Source: Zygnema cylindricum
Taxonomy: Eukaryota > Streptophyta > Zygnematophyceae > Zygnematales > Zygnemataceae
Direction of reading: 5' to 3'
Assembly (NCBI GenBank): GCA_037447655.1
Contig: JBBHKE010001943.1
Coordinates: 1-12,925, forward strand
DNA length: 12,925 nucleotides
How positions within the stretch are numbered: the first letter of the stretch is position 1; each line of letters begins with the position of its first letter. The position numbers and the translations under genes were made by a program. The notes beneath the pieces are model-generated. The model saw only the letters and a list, made by a program, of their open reading frames with translations. It did no database searches and had not been told where the DNA came from. Positions 1-7,865 of the stretch are shown piece after piece.

Positions 1-910
1 TGTTGTAGTATGTCAAACTGACGATTTTTTTTGAATTTTTTTAAATGTATTTTCCAATTTTTCTGAATTTATTTTTCGAATTTCTGAGCTTCTTTCCAAT
101 TTTTGATTTTCTTCTTCTTTATTTTCTTCTTTTTTGTACTTCAACTTCAGTTTTGATTAATTTAAAGAAATTGTTCAGTTTATTGAAAACGCAAATTGTT
201 GGTAACACACCAAACTAGGTGTCCAGCAACTAAATACTCACACCATAACCCAAAACAGTTTTTCAGTGTCTAAAATATTTTATTTTATTTACGATTAGAT
301 GAAAAGGAATCACATTTACAATTCCACATTAAAACAAATTTCATAGCCCCATTTCTTTTGTTCACTACTGCAATGTTTGGTGTTCTAGTGAAACCAACAC
401 CACTAATGAGTTATTTCAGTATGAAGGCTTCACACAATATAATAAATTATTGAAAACATTAACAAAACATGCGAAAATCATTTTTAAGTAGGACCTTGTT
501 TTCTGAATTTTAATCAATGTTTATATGCTTAGTTATATTCTTTTTAGGCAATTCTAATGTGCCTACATTAATTAATGTTTTAAAATTGATCAGGTTTCAC
601 ATCAGATTATTTATATAAGCGAAGTTTTCAATCTTCTGAAGGTCTAGTGTGTAAAGAAACAACAACCCTAATTAAGACATCAAATATTAATCAATAATTA
701 AATATAATATCAAATGATAAGACAAAGTGTACATGACTCATATGACATTAATGCTTTCAACTGAATTAGTAAAATTGAATTAGGTTACAGGATACTTGTT
801 GCTATTTCACATCCTGGTAGAAAGTTGACAAAATATAAGAGTTTTAAATTATTTTCTTCTATCAAAACTTCATCTTTTAACATACAGACGAGTAAACGAT
901 AATGTATAGA

Positions 911-960
911 CAAACAGAAATAAAACAAACAAACAAAAACAAACAAAAAAACAACAGAAA
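911..960. repeat. (CAAA)n-type simple repeat
   Basis: An A/C-only tract dominated by CAAA and CAAAA units, with a related CAGA/CAAA tract at about 1013-1039. It is imperfect, so probably an old microsatellite. Confidence 0.7.
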
Positions 961-2152
961 CTATTTTTTATCAACAAACAAAGCAAAAAGATAAAGAGAT
1001 TGCAAACATACGAAAAACAAACAGACAGACAAACAGACTTGGGCCAACAATAAACTCAATAACACATAATGACAAGATATTAAACTGCAGTACACAGTAA
1101 CACAATAGCATAATAAAACATCAAACTGTTCCTTATTTCCTTAATCATCTAAAAAACTGGACATGATAATATGGAAGAATTTGATCAAAACAAAACCGTG
1201 TTTCACAAACTCTCAGAATTGAAAAAATCTCACTGTGGGAACGCCAACATGTTTAATAGAACACTCATTCACAAAAACAAAACAAAAACCAAAAAAAAAG
1301 TGGAAAAATAAGACAGTAGTAACATTAGACAGTAGTACATAACATGATATATGATCCACAACCACAGCAAAAGAACCACTCAGCAAAATGAGACAGAAAC
1401 AAGAGATGACTTAAATATGAATTGCACGTAACATTTTCCAACAGTAATATACAACAAGGCAAAGTTAAAACGGAAATAAAAACAATAACAACAACAGAAG
1501 TAACCAATCAATACTCCAACAAAGATAATACAGAGAACATATTACAGAGTCAGGATGATACAAAATCATAACGAGATCGAGATTATCGATTGTATCACCA
1601 GAAAGATCACAAAAAGTCAAAAAAGTAACAATTTATATCATCTTGTGGCGCGAAGTACCACAAAAATAGAATCAAAAATGTCAGCGTTATACAGACAGAT
1701 CTCTAGAGGGCAGCTCAATGAATCTGCTATTCGAGTGACCATATTTAAATTGACAATCCATTTTCCAGGACATCCCTCCCTCGCCCATTTGCACCTTGGT
1801 TTACATTTTGCTAAAAAGAAAAAAAAACCGACGAGGAAAAAATCCTTCGCCTTTTTGGAACCTAAGTCCTCTAAAAGAATTACAGCCTTTTCAAGCGCTG
1901 AGTTACTTTATACAATCTGATTTAACAGCAAGAATGATAGGCCCGGATATTATTGAACTTAAAAAAAAAAAGGACGTAATACGAAAACCACTGAAGCAAT
2001 AACGACAAAAACAATTTTTACCTTGCCTTCTGCTTCCTCAATATTCTCTCTATCAACATGTGGGAGACACCACCTGACAGCCGATACTCATTTCATATTT
2101 AACCTACTACAAATGAGAAACCTGTATATCTTAACAAAACAACCGTCGTACT

Positions 2153-2188
2153 ACTCAAACGTATACTCAAACGTATACTCGAACGTAT
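2153..2188. repeat. 12-bp tandem repeat, three units
   Basis: ACTCAAACGTAT is repeated at 2153-2164 and 2165-2176, with a third unit at 2177-2188 carrying one substitution (ACTCGAACGTAT). It is a short minisatellite in noncoding sequence. A plus-strand frame reads it as repeated YSNV, but that frame has no other support. Confidence 0.8.
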
Positions 2189-2484
2189 CTACCAAACTTT
2201 TCCCTCAACAGTGTACACAATCTTTCGCAGAACCAAAAAGACCTTTGTCAAAAAAAGAGGCGTCGACTAAATAAACGTCTTCAGTTTTAGACCAGCAGGG
2301 CCTCACACACAAAAATACTTTTTGCATGCTCGCTCCTCTGCCAGAAATCAGAAAACCGAGAACAAAACGAAAAATCATCGAATTTTAGTCCTTCTCCAGG
2401 ATAAAAACGGAAGAAAGTTCTGAATATTTGCGAAAATTTACGACTTTTCAAAATATTTTGTGAGAACTTAATAAAAGAATATAT

Positions 2485-2766
2485 TTATGCACATTGCAGT
2501 GGAATACACCGCGATTCGTTAGCCTTCACAGTCGAAGGAGAAAAAAAACCTTCAACTCTGACGTTAGGAACTGCCCTCACTGTGGTACAGTGAACTTGTG
2601 AAGTGAACTTTGTCTGAGAAATGTTTCCGTTCATATTAGAGCCTAGCCTTGTATTACGGTCATGATTGAAACGTAAATCTTTTACAATAGGATTCCCGGA
2701 TCGACTGGGAGGAGAGTCACAGGGAGGGGAAGCCCCTTGTAAACCTCCATCAATATATTTACTATT
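2485..2766 (-). CDS. Terminal coding exon of an unrecognised minus-strand gene
   Basis: On the minus strand the exon begins after a strong 3' splice site: a T-rich tract ending CTCTTTTGCAG, with CAG at plus 2769-2767. It runs in phase 0 for 93 codons to a TAA at 2487-2485. The encoded tail starts NSKYIDGGLQ and contains a Pro/Ser-rich stretch (GASPPCDSPPSRSG, residues about 10-23 of the exon), then a basic and Asn-rich part, ending RCIPLQCA. There is no membrane segment and no catalytic motif; it looks like a disordered C-terminal tail with possible SP phosphorylation sites. The 61-bp exon upstream ends in the same phase. I do not recognise the family. The open frame continues 9 codons into the intron, so an unspliced reading from an ATG at 2793 is the main alternative. 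Confidence 0.6.
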   Translation of the reverse strand, partial: NSKYIDGGLQGASPPCDSPPSRSGNPIVKDLRFNHDRNTRLGSNMNGNISQTKFTSQVHCTTVRAVPNVRVEGFFSPSTVKANESRCIPLQCA

Positions 2767-2940
2767 CTGCAAAAGAGAAAAATAAGAATCCATGAGAAAA
2801 GTGTTGGAAAAAAGGACTTCAGATGCTGTTTAGAAAAAAACAGTAGTGATCAAGTTAAGCAGCTAAGCAATAACTGGATATTAGCTATAAAAAGGAGTTT
2901 TTTTAATGGTGTTACGGAATGGAAGGTAACTAGTTTTTAC

Positions 2941-3001
2941 CTTACAAAGAAAAATATCCAAAATCTCATGGCCAACCTCTGCATCACATCTGTTTGGACC
3001 A
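2941..3001 (-). CDS. Internal 61-bp coding exon of the same minus-strand gene
   Basis: The exon is bounded on the minus strand by an acceptor TTTTTTTGCAG (CAG at plus 3004-3002) and a donor AAG|GTAAAAAC (GT at plus 2940-2939). The first base completes a codon left open by the upstream exon; the rest reads GPNRCDAEVGHEILDIFLCK and ends in phase 0, matching the terminal exon across a 174-bp intron. A second frame is also open across this junction for about 47 residues (a hydrophobic reading beginning VQTDVMQRLAMRF), but it stops early in the last exon and does not match the upstream exon's phase. No domain is recognised. Both splice sites fit consensus well, which makes this the best-bounded exon in the window. 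Confidence 0.6.
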
Positions 3002-3207
3002 CTGCAAAAAAAGAAAACAGAACAGGTCAGGACTGGCAACAATAAAAGAAAAGAAGCTATGAAATAAATCGTTTAGTACGGTATGTATAAATCGACTTAA
3101 CTGCAGAGCAAAATAAAACAGGAATAAAAAATTAAAACATTACCGAACAAGAAAAAGTATTACAATAGCTGAACGCTAAACAAAAAAGACAAACTATGAC
3201 TGAAAAC

Positions 3208-3247
3208 GAGAGAGAGAGAGAAAGAGAGGGAGAAAGAGAGAGAGAGC
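3208..3247. repeat. (GA)n microsatellite / CU tract on the minus strand
   Basis: An imperfect GA repeat of about 40 bp. On the minus strand it is a (CT)n tract starting about 10 bases inside the intron, after the weak donor at 3258. It also leads into a cryptic acceptor (TTTTCAG, CAG at plus 3203-3201). Confidence 0.9.
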
Positions 3248-3258
3248 AGTAAAATCAC

Positions 3259-3476
3259 CTTCTTCTCCACCTTGACTTCGAAGCATTCTCTGCAACACAT
3301 CCAGGAGATGCCGCTAATCTCCTCGCAGAAGGATACACCACTTCCTCATCTGCGAAGCCTATGAGTGAACGGACTCGTACGGACTCGTACGGAAACCGTG
3401 CATGCATATCTCCTCTGGTATTGGATTCTGCGCCGGGAAAGGCGGCGAGGTGCTGAGTGAGAGCCAGGGTGACAGA
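3259..3476 (-). CDS. Upstream 218-bp coding exon of the same minus-strand gene
   Basis: The acceptor is TGTTTTTCTTAG (TAG at plus 3479-3477) and the donor is AAG|GTGATT (GT at plus 3258-3257, weaker than consensus). It reads 72 codons plus two bases: SVTLALTQHLAAFPGAESNT, then RGDMHARFPYESVRVRSLIG, then an acidic patch FADEEVVY and a basic end SKSRWRR. The last two bases plus the first base of the 61-bp exon give Ser. It is clearly GC-richer than the flanks, as expected for coding DNA or a promoter-proximal exon. The start of the protein is not visible: an in-frame ATG (Met24) could serve if this is the first coding exon. A second frame over part of the exon reads CEEISGISWMCCRECFEVKV, which is protein-like but stops on both sides. 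The family is not recognised. Confidence 0.45.
3370..3391. repeat. 11-bp direct duplication
   Basis: CGGACTCGTAC occurs twice in tandem inside the putative 218-bp exon. In the chosen minus frame it gives the near-repeat YESVRVRS. Eleven base pairs is not a multiple of three, so a recent change in copy number would shift the frame. Confidence 0.7.
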
Positions 3477-3544
3477 CTAAGAAAAACAGAGTCTCTGTAT
3501 CAAACTTATGAATATCTGTAACAGGTCCCTCCAGGATTACGCCT

Positions 3545-3610
3545 GTCACGTCACGCGAGGTAAGGTCACGTCACGAAGAAACCCTTGCAGCAGAAAATAG
3601 TTGCTGTAAG
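3545..3610. repeat. TCACG pentamer runs plus hairpin module, copy 1
   Basis: GTCACGTCACG occurs at 3545-3555 and 3565-3575. It is followed by AACCCTTGCAGCAG and a small hairpin, CAGCA (3588-3592) with TGCTG (3602-3606). The same order recurs at 3719-3767, so this is a dispersed compound repeat rather than a plain microsatellite. Confidence 0.6.
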
Positions 3611-3718
3611 TCACAGAAGAAGAAGAGCTTTCACTCTGCAACGATTTTTTACAGTAGGAAAAAAGAAACTCTGACACGAATCTCTGCAGGATGTGAAGGT
3701 CAAAATATAGCGTCAGCC

Positions 3719-3767
3719 GCGTCACGTCACGTCACGTCACAACCCTGGCAGCAGCCGATGGCTGCTG
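3719..3767. repeat. TCACG pentamer run plus hairpin module, copy 2
   Basis: A run of about four CGTCA pentamers (3719-3740) is followed by ACCCTGGCAGCAG and a perfect 8-bp hairpin: CAGCAGCC at 3749-3756, loop GAT, GGCTGCTG at 3760-3767. Its layout matches the module at 3565-3610. Two further pentamers lie at 4224-4234. Confidence 0.7.
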
Positions 3768-4322
3768 AATATTAGTACGTCGTAATACAAAATTTGTCGA
3801 GGGAGTATAGGTGTACGGATGTTAAGTGACGGAGTAAGCCTAGGGAGAAAAGAGAGTTGCTGAAGAATATTACAAAAGCACAGAGTAATGATGTTGTAAC
3901 GACAAAAAAAAAAGAAAATAAGATTTGCAGAAATGGCTGCTGGTTGCTACAAGAGGATAAAATATGAGACTTAGAAGTGAGAATATCAAAAAGTGACGAA
4001 AGTTCAACAGGAAAAGAGGAAAGAATAATATCACAAATTGACAGCCAGAGTCAGCAAATATAAAGTAATTAAATATACAACTGAAAGGTTTCAAAAGGAG
4101 AAAAAAAAATTGAAGATAGAAAGACGACGTGATTTGTAACACCTCGTGGAAGAAAAAAAAATTGAAGGAGTATTTTGAATGTTTAAGGGAACAAAGAAAG
4201 AGGTGGGGAGGTTATCTAAGACAGTCACGTCACGGTCAATCAAGCAAAAATGAAGTGGGAAGTTTTTTCTCTCTACGAAACTGGCGGAGGCGTTGCTTCT
4301 TGTAATTTGGATGTGACATATT

Positions 4323-4640
4323 GTCACGCGTAGCCCGCCAAAGGCGTGACAGGGTGGCCGCCCATTTTGGAACTTTGAGGGAACAAAACTGCGCTGCTTT
4401 GCAGAAAAGACTGCATGTGTGAACACAAAGGGGGTCAGTTTCAATCTTTTACGAAAATCTGGCGACGATTCTGGTGCAAATTTCTTCACAGTTTTTGTCT
4501 TTTGGTGAGTGCAAGTGTGAATTGAAGTAACGACAAAAGCTGTACAGTTTTTGTCTTTTTCGGAGAATCTGACGGTAGGGATTTGTTTTCAACACAAATG
4601 TTGGGTGAATTGAGGCCGCCATAAACGCCGGAAGAGGTTC
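4323..4640. promoter_or_regulatory. Possible TATA-less promoter patch
   Basis: This block is richer in GC and CpG than its surroundings. It holds a minus-strand ATGGCGGCC (4622-4614), which matches the YY1 core common near transcription starts of TATA-less animal promoters. A weaker AAAATGGGCGG-type match lies at 4370-4356. A 7-bp inverted repeat GTCACGC/GCGTGAC sits at 4323-4329 and 4344-4350, and ACAGTTTTTGTCTTTT is duplicated at 4488 and 4544. The place, upstream of the minus-strand exons, would suit that gene's promoter. A strong plus-strand donor-like site (TTTTG|GTGAGTGC, at 4505) would also allow a plus-strand first exon. No start site can be proven from sequence. Confidence 0.25.
4488..4560. 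repeat. Short direct repeat pair ACAGTTTTTGTCTTTT
   Basis: A 16-bp identical motif at 4488-4503 and 4544-4559, 56 bp apart start to start, both on the plus strand. The sequence between is not repeated. It could be a duplicated regulatory box or chance slippage. Confidence 0.6.
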
Positions 4641-4819
4641 TACAGCTGTTCGACGTTGTAATGTGAACACTGGTTCTGGTTGAAGTCTTATCTTCCTTCA
4701 CCACCGCTATTGTCGATCAATACCAGTTCAGTCCACTCTATTCGCGTAAAACATGTATTTCATAATTTCAAATCAGGATTGCGTCGAAGGATGACCAAAC
4801 AATTTTGTAGGAAAAAATA

Positions 4820-4855
4820 TTGAATGGTCCACAATATAAAATGTAGTCCATTCAA
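4820..4855. repeat. 8-bp inverted repeat
   Basis: TTGAATGG at 4820-4827 pairs with CCATTCAA at 4848-4855 in otherwise featureless AT-rich DNA. The stretch 4700-5150 holds nothing else I can name. Confidence 0.4.
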
Positions 4856-5207
4856 ACATTCTGCTCTAGAAGTTATGTGATCCACACTATTTTGTCATAA
4901 AAAGACACCTTTAAAGGCCTTGCCTCGTCAGAACAGGTCCTTTCCAGGTGGATCCGACCATTTAAAATACTCGAGTACCAAAACGATGGGAACACCATTC
5001 AAAGTAACGGGACACGTGACAACGTGGCAAAACTTTTGTAAGCCCAGAGTGTGCCGAACCAATAGAAACCGTTGAAGCCGAACCCATTCTATTGGATAGA
5101 GTTAAATCTTGAGGCTCTTGAAATCCACGTGATCGTTTTTTGTGGATCTCAACTGAAAATTGAAGTTTTCGATCTACTTGGCAGGTGCAAGACTTTTGTC
5201 GTTTTAT

Positions 5208-5660
5208 ATGTGTGAACATGCTGTTATCATTATCCTGTCAGACAAAGGGCGATTGAGCGCCCACGTAGCACTTTTCTTTTCACAAATGGACGGTACTCAT
5301 TTATCTTTTTCTCGACCGACATTTTTCGTCGGCGTGTTTTATGAAGACAAAATTTATCGTACAAGCATATTACTGCTTGTACTGCATATGTTGGATTTAT
5401 GCGGCGGGGGGTTTTGTACCTACAAGGCGGCGTCGTTTATCGAAAATGCAACATACAAAACGGGACCAGTAAAATGTTCACATCATTGCCCGTCCGATCT
5501 ACACCAGTCAAGACTTTTAAATGGCTCCGATGAGATTTACCAGATTTCCTATTGGTATAGTTTTGAGGGGTTATTGCCCAAGCTTTGCACGTGTAATCAC
5601 ATTTTGGCTGACGATAAACAAATGGCTCTTGAGTTTCCGACAATTTTTGTCGCCCTATAG
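5208..5660 (+). CDS. Unrecognised 150-codon open frame, doubtful gene
   Basis: From an ATG at 5208 the frame is open for 150 codons to TAG, and it is open for 16 codons before that ATG. This is the longest open frame in the window. The product begins MCEHAVIIILSDKGRLSAHV, has one hydrophobic stretch (TSILLLVLHMLDL, around residue 62), and has scattered Cys in its second half. I recognise no domain, see no splice sites or polyadenylation signal tied to it, and the region also holds hairpins typical of noncoding repeats (for example CCGAC/GTCGG at about 5316-5332). It could be an exon, a fragment of a mobile element, or chance. Confidence 0.15.
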   Translation: MCEHAVIIILSDKGRLSAHVALFFSQMDGTHLSFSRPTFFVGVFYEDKIYRTSILLLVLHMLDLCGGGFCTYKAASFIENATYKTGPVKCSHHCPSDLHQSRLLNGSDEIYQISYWYSFEGLLPKLCTCNHILADDKQMALEFPTIFVAL

Positions 5661-5707
5661 CCAACGAGGAATATTGCATATACTTATTTTGGTCATAGGT
5701 TCTAAAC

Positions 5708-5719
5708 TACAGTACTGTA
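5708..5719. repeat. Perfect 12-bp palindrome TACAGTACTGTA
   Basis: A self-complementary site with a central TA. The same core, CAGTACTG, is what remains if the element at 6461-6677 is removed from its target, so this may represent an unoccupied target-like site. Confidence 0.7.
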
Positions 5720-5871
5720 CTGATTCGTAGGGCAGGTACGCTAAAGTACAGACGGCCGTAAGACTACTGACTGCTGATTGGCGGAAATCTTCTAAACATC
5801 AGTGCTCAGATATGCCTCGGCTGCATATGAATTCACACGCGTGTATGTTGGCGGGTTGTTGTCAGGTTAGT

Positions 5872-5922
5872 ATTTTTGTTTGGACGCGATTTTCGGCAGT
5901 AAAAATCGACAAAAACAAAAAT
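5872..5922. repeat. Imperfect hairpin with ATTTTTGTTT arms
   Basis: ATTTTTGTTT...CGATTTT is followed by AAAAATCG...AAACAAAAAT, giving roughly 20-bp imperfect arms. A third copy of ATTTTTGTTTG lies at 5941. The remaining sequence from 5720 to 6458 shows no gene; the block has the look of decayed repeat DNA. Confidence 0.5.
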
Positions 5923-6460
5923 TATGGGTCACAGAATTAGATTTTTGTTTGTCCAGCAGGAAAAAAAAAAACAATCTCATTTCACATCCGTCGATTATTT
6001 CATAGTAGTTTCAGTAACACATCGTGGCCGCTAGTTTTTTCTGGAGAATTAATTCACCTCTTACGGTTTATCCGTTTCGGCATTATCTGATGCTTGACCT
6101 ATCTAAAAAGGTGTCACCTAGAGGAGGTAAAACAGGGCAAGCCTGCGCTAGATGCCAGACTGCGTACGGCCAATCAGTCAAATAAAATCAAACTGAACGG
6201 GTGATACGAGTGTACCTTCAGCAATTAATAGAAAAACGAATATTGTCTAGAATTTTACCATTGGGTGGGTCATTTTACGAATATGTTATAAACAACACTA
6301 TATTATAGAGACTATGTTTGATGTCCAGAAATATTCCGCCGGTTGAAAATATCTTAGGCTATAAACAATGTCGCATCTTTACGGCTGTTGGCGTGTGAGT
6401 TGTGTTCGTACCGAAACAACACACCATAGTTCATTAAAAGACGGTAAGGCTGGTACAGTA

Positions 6461-6677
6461 CACCGCCAATCGCTATTAGCGTTGTGTACGCTAATCCCGT
6501 CCCACTTTTTTTTGTTTTTATTCTCAAATATAATTATCCACACTATTTAAAAAAAGCCCTAATTCCTAATTAGAGTAATCGATTTCTTCCAAAATTTCCA
6601 AATTCCCAATTAGCGTACACCACGCTAAATAATAGTATACGCTAATCAAACCTACACGCTAATAGCGATTGGCGGTG
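6461..6677. mobile_element. Family I MITE, copy 1 (217 bp, complete)
   Basis: The ends are perfect inverted repeats of 22 bp beginning CACCGCCAATCGCTATTAGC. TA flanks both sides (6459-6460 and 6678-6679), consistent with a TA target duplication as in Tc1/mariner-type elements. The body has no coding capacity: a T-rich tract after the left end, then subterminal TACGCTAAT and TAGCGTACACC boxes near the right end that echo the termini and may be transposase-binding sites. It shares both arms with copy 2, but its centre differs and carries sequence resembling family II (see findings). The superfamily assignment rests on the TA flank only. Confidence 0.85.
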
Positions 6678-6689
6678 TACTGTACTGTA

Positions 6690-7228
6690 CACCCCAATCG
6701 TTATTAGCGTTGTGTACGCTAATTCCGTCCCGCTTTTTTTTTTTTATTCTCCATTAGTGTAGTTCATTCTATTTTTTTCTATTTATTCTATTTAGAGTTA
6801 TTTTCAGGACGCTGTCTCTTAAATAGAGTGGTATACGGTCAGTGTCCGACCGTACATAAATGTACCTTTTAAAGTTACAAAGTACAGTAAATTAGTTTTA
6901 GTAACCGCAGACACATGAGAATGTGCGTTCTCAAAAGGAAAAAAATCTAGGTCGTAAAAAATCCCGTTCGCACATATTCGTCCGACTGCCGCGTTTCGAC
7001 AGTGTGAATGTACGATTTGTGTACGATTTGTCAGATTGTGTACGAAGACCTATATTAGTGTAAGCATGTTTGCGACCGACATTTATTTTTTCAAAGATCC
7101 AAATTACCATAATCAAACAATTAGAATGTATGATTTTTTCCAAAATTTTCAAATTCTTAAATAGCGTACACCACGGTAATTATTTTTATACGCTAAAAAA
7201 ACTTACACGCTAATAACGATTGGCGGTG
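6690..7228. mobile_element. Family I MITE, copy 2 (539 bp, longer form)
   Basis: It lies 12 bp after copy 1 in the same orientation. The left end CACCCCAATCGTTATTAGCG and the right end (read inward) CACCGCCAATCGTTATTAG pair apart from one missing base, and share a T where copy 1 has C. TA flanks at 6688-6689 and 7229-7230. The first 45 bp and the last 90 or so bp match copy 1; the middle, about 350 bp, is absent from copy 1. The middle contains a short repeat of GTACGATTTGT (7011-7043) and GGTCAGTGTCCGACC (6837-6851) but no recognisable protein. It is probably closer to a parental element than copy 1. Confidence 0.85.
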
Positions 7229-7230
7229 TA

Positions 7231-7520
7231 GTGCTTCCTCGTTCATTTTCGTAAACTGTCTGATCTACAACCGTATTCAATCCTAAAAGCAGTGAATTTC
7301 AAATATTTGCCCAAGAAACTGAAAATACCAAATCCCCTTCATGCACGTAAATGCTTTTGTTTCTCCACAAGCTGGAAATCGCATTTCCAATTCCAATAAT
7401 GTCATTTTGGACGTTCATGGTTTCAAAAAAAATCTCAAGTTCGAATTCAATATAGACGTTGTTAACTTCCATAAAATCTAAGTCTTGTGGACTTTACCTA
7501 TAAAATAGTGTTGTGTATCG
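7231..7520. other. Gene-free spacer
   Basis: Unique-looking AT-rich sequence. I see no open frame, repeat or regulatory site that I can support. Confidence 0.5.
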
Positions 7521-7521
7521 C

Positions 7522-7865
7522 TAGGGTTTTTCCGATAACCGATATGTCTATTTTTTTGGCTTATCAATAATCGATGTATTGGCACGATATATCGGTACCG
7601 GTGTTATTGACATAAAATCCGGCAATATAGTTTTTTTATCGTGATAACACCGGTACCGATAACTATCGGCGATAGTTGTATGGTTTATTCCATACAGTCA
7701 TACGAAAAGTTGTTCGTATTAACCTCCCGTTACACAGAGTACGGGGCACAATATCGCGCGTGGCATGCCGTGATATATATAGTCAATAACATAATACAAT
7801 ATATTATAAAGTGTTATAATATGGCGTATTATATTTTTTTATACTTATCGTTGATAAGTAATTTG
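7522..7865. mobile_element. Foldback-rich block, possible degenerate MITE
   Basis: The left edge reads TAGGGTTTTTCCGATAACC, which resembles the CAGGG-type ends of hAT elements. CGATA/TATCG words then recur. Inside are a perfect 18-bp inverted repeat (TATCGGTACCGGTGTTAT at 7590-7607 and its complement at 7644-7661), and three perfect palindromes: AACTATCG-G-CGATAGTT (7661-7677), ATATTATAA/TTATAATAT (7801-7822) and TACTTATC-GTT-GATAAGTA (7842-7860). I could not find a matching right terminus or an 8-bp target duplication, so both the family and the right edge are uncertain. Confidence 0.4.

Larger units (their letters stand above)
1..2484. other. Gene-free AT-rich stretch; possible long 3' UTR/flank of the minus-strand gene
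   Basis: I see no convincing coding sequence here. Positions 1-180 are pyrimidine-rich on the plus strand and 640-1530 are strongly A-rich. On the minus strand this follows directly after the stop codon at 2487-2485, so part of it may be a 3' UTR. Canonical minus-strand AATAAA signals (TTTATT on plus) are seen only far away, at about 68, 118, 178 and 280-290. The 3' UTR would therefore be about 2.2 kb, or a non-canonical signal is used nearer the stop. Open frames of up to 121 codons occur (for example 1555-1920 plus) but show no domain and no splice context. The role is inference. Confidence 0.4.

Noticed and set aside
1555-1920. 121-codon plus-strand open frame
   Set aside because: Lys/Ser-rich, A-rich low-complexity translation with no domain, splice context or polyadenylation signal; it runs antisense to the likely 3' flank of the minus-strand gene.
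3346-3549. 67-codon minus-strand frame over the 218-bp exon
   Set aside because: It stops at 3346 inside the putative exon and does not continue in phase into the 61-bp exon; the frame chosen does.
4091-4489. 132-codon minus-strand open frame
   Set aside because: Begins at a GTG, ends in a Phe-rich low-complexity tail read from an A-rich tract, and overlaps the promoter-like patch in several competing frames. I found no donor joining it to the 218-bp exon.
6931-7152. 73-codon minus-strand frame inside family I copy 2
   Set aside because: Short, no domain, and lies within the MITE interior that is missing from the sister copy.
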